Source: an uncultured Oscillospiraceae bacterium (lineage in GTDB: Bacteria; Bacillota; Clostridia; Oscillospirales; Oscillospiraceae). Taken from it: a stretch of DNA of 64,000 bases. Under the pieces are notes generated by a model, which had not been told where the DNA came from, searched no databases, and was given only the letters and a program-made list of their open reading frames with translations. Within the stretch, counting starts at the first letter, position 1. The number at the start of each line of letters is the position of its first letter. The DNA lies in the NCBI GenBank assembly GCA_958426425.1, contig CATZYY010000001.1, forward strand, positions 28,318-92,317, given 5' to 3'. The position numbers were made by a program, and so were the translations under genes. Shown one piece after another: positions 63,436 to 64,000 of this stretch.

Positions 63436-63805
63436 GGAAAGAGAGCAGGATTGGGTATATGTCTCAGCGCAACAAGGCTTAGGAACCCCTACTGAATTTG
63501 AGGATGGCCTTGGTGTTACCCAAGAATATAACAAAGCAAATCGGGACAAGTATTGGGATTCCACCAAGAGAAAGGCTGAGCATAAAGAAAAGATCTTTGG
63601 CGACAAGCAGACCTACAAAGATCCTGTGTCTGGAAAAGTGTTGCATAAATCTCAAACTGCTGCGCAGAGAAAATATCACATGAAAAATGTTGAAGGCGAA
63701 AATATTTCTACAGAGTGGGCAAAACATGCTAATTTCTTAGTAGAATTCACTCAAAAAATAAAGGAGAGCTTGATTGAATCCTTGCTCAATGCGGTAAAGG
63801 TCTGA
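63425..63805 (+). CDS. Small charged protein, possibly truncated, at right end of element
   Basis: A 126-aa protein overlapping the WYL gene by 11 bp, RBS GGAGG. Very polar; contains TYKDPVSGKVLHKSQTAAQR and KYHMKNVEGENISTEWAKHA, a segment that resembles the substrate-facing end of larger phage or toxin-like proteins containing HNH regions, but no HNH motif remains. May be the surviving N-terminal part of a longer gene cut at the element boundary. Confidence 0.55.
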   Translation: MADKEREQDWVYVSAQQGLGTPTEFEDGLGVTQEYNKANRDKYWDSTKRKAEHKEKIFGDKQTYKDPVSGKVLHKSQTAAQRKYHMKNVEGENISTEWAKHANFLVEFTQKIKESLIESLLNAVKV

Positions 63806-63813
63806 TTTTTAAT

Positions 63814-63843
63814 AGTGAACCAGTAGCAGAGAACTGGTTCACT
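63814..63843 (+). terminator. Hairpin after the last element gene
   Basis: Eleven-bp perfect stem AGTGAACCAGT / ACTGGTTCACT, followed by CATTCTCTTT, a weak T-tract. Confidence 0.5.
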
Positions 63844-63891
63844 CATTCTCTTTGTCAAACGCCTTGCTTGCGTCAAATTCACGGCAGAATT

Positions 63892-63934
63892 AAAAAAGAA
63901 AACCCTGGAACCATTGCGGTTCCAGGGTTTTTGC
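63892..63934. terminator. Element-supplied terminator for rpsI (bidirectional)
   Basis: Twelve-bp stem AACCCTGGAACC / GGTTCCAGGGTT (63901-63912, 63918-63929). T-rich tails on both strands. It replaces the original rpsI terminator at 53481-53516. Confidence 0.9.
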
Positions 63935-63944
63935 TTGAGAGTAA

Positions 63945-64000
63945 TTATCTCTTGCTGAACTGGGGGGCGCGACGGGCAGCCTTGAGGCCGTACTTCTTGC
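63945..64000 (-). CDS. rpsI: Ribosomal protein S9, C-terminal end (runs off window)
   Basis: Minus strand translation gives KKYGLKAARRAPQFSKR-stop, the universal C-terminus of bacterial S9. The final Arg and stop codons (AGA TAA) lie inside the element's right end, so the element completes the gene. Confidence 0.93.
   Translation of the reverse strand, partial: KKYGLKAARRAPQFSKR
63951..63961. repeat. attR core inside rpsI
   Basis: CTTGCTGAACT, identical to 53540-53550; encodes Phe-Ser-Lys of S9 on the minus strand. Confidence 0.8.

Larger units (their letters stand above)
53540..63961. mobile_element. 10.4-kb integrative element inserted in rpsI
   Basis: Bounded by an 11-bp direct repeat (CTTGCTGAACT) and headed by a tyrosine recombinase and an excisionase-like gene at the left end. 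Visibly lower G+C than the flanks. Carries helicase, RecT, DUF932 and YqaJ genes, several HTH regulators and a WYL regulator. No capsid, terminase or conjugation genes: it is a small integrative element or a prophage/ICE remnant. Confidence 0.85.

Overview
The window looks like chromosome of a GC-rich, endospore-forming Firmicute, most like a gut Oscillospiraceae (Flavonifractor/Lawsonibacter/Oscillibacter type). The evidence is spoVAD, a Gram-positive type I-alpha glutamine synthetase with an ANTAR regulator, AGGAGG ribosome binding sites throughout, and SpoIIE/RsbW/STAS-type regulators. The genus is inferred from gene content only.

Layout. (1) 1-5139, minus strand: nitrogen assimilation (gltB 5' part, ANTAR regulator, glnA with a terminator in its leader), spoVAD, and two paralogous zinc-ribbon proteins. 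(2) 5260-7328, plus: a Cys-rich zinc-binding protein and a cation diffusion facilitator. (3) 7401-49457, plus: about 42 kb of co-directional, tightly packed genes forming a complete extracellular contractile injection system (eCIS; Afp/PVC-like) with its regulation and a probable payload. (4) 49468-53432, minus: an AgrC/AgrA-like sensor and LytTR regulators, a small Cys-rich protein and a LuxR-type regulator. (5) 53540-63961: a 10.4-kb integrative element of visibly lower G+C, inserted in the 3' end of rpsI. (6) 63945-64000: the rebuilt 3' end of rpsI.

The eCIS locus holds a sheath, three tube proteins, a LysM tube/baseplate adaptor, a hub and spike encoded separately, a gp25-like wedge protein, two baseplate-J-like proteins, a gpI-like protein, a DUF4255 (Pvc16-like) cap protein, a DUF4280 PAAR-like tip, an AAA+ ATPase and a DUF4157 'eCIS core' protein as likely payload. 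Around this core lie features I regard as unusual: a probable programmed -1 frameshift (T TTT TTG at 12448-12454) fusing a 119-aa protein to a DUF6760-like domain; a hairpin separating the Shine-Dalgarno from the sheath start codon; a 1035-aa disordered protein with about five 150-residue repeats; a membrane set (degenerate adenylate cyclase, tail-anchored protein, MORN-repeat protein); and a partner-switching module with one degenerate and one intact SpoIIE-like phosphatase, two RsbW-like kinases and a STAS protein.

A working model (inference): the particle is assembled from one long operon starting at the promoter 7401-7429, may be docked at the membrane through the MORN/cyclase-like/tail-anchored proteins, and is controlled by the partner-switching genes.

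The element in rpsI carries integrase, excisionase-like protein, helicase, RecT, a DUF932 protein, a YqaJ exonuclease and several repressors. Two face-to-face promoters with a shared inverted repeat resemble a lysogeny-type switch. The element supplies a substitute rpsI 3' end and terminator, while the original rpsI end and terminator are stranded at its left edge.
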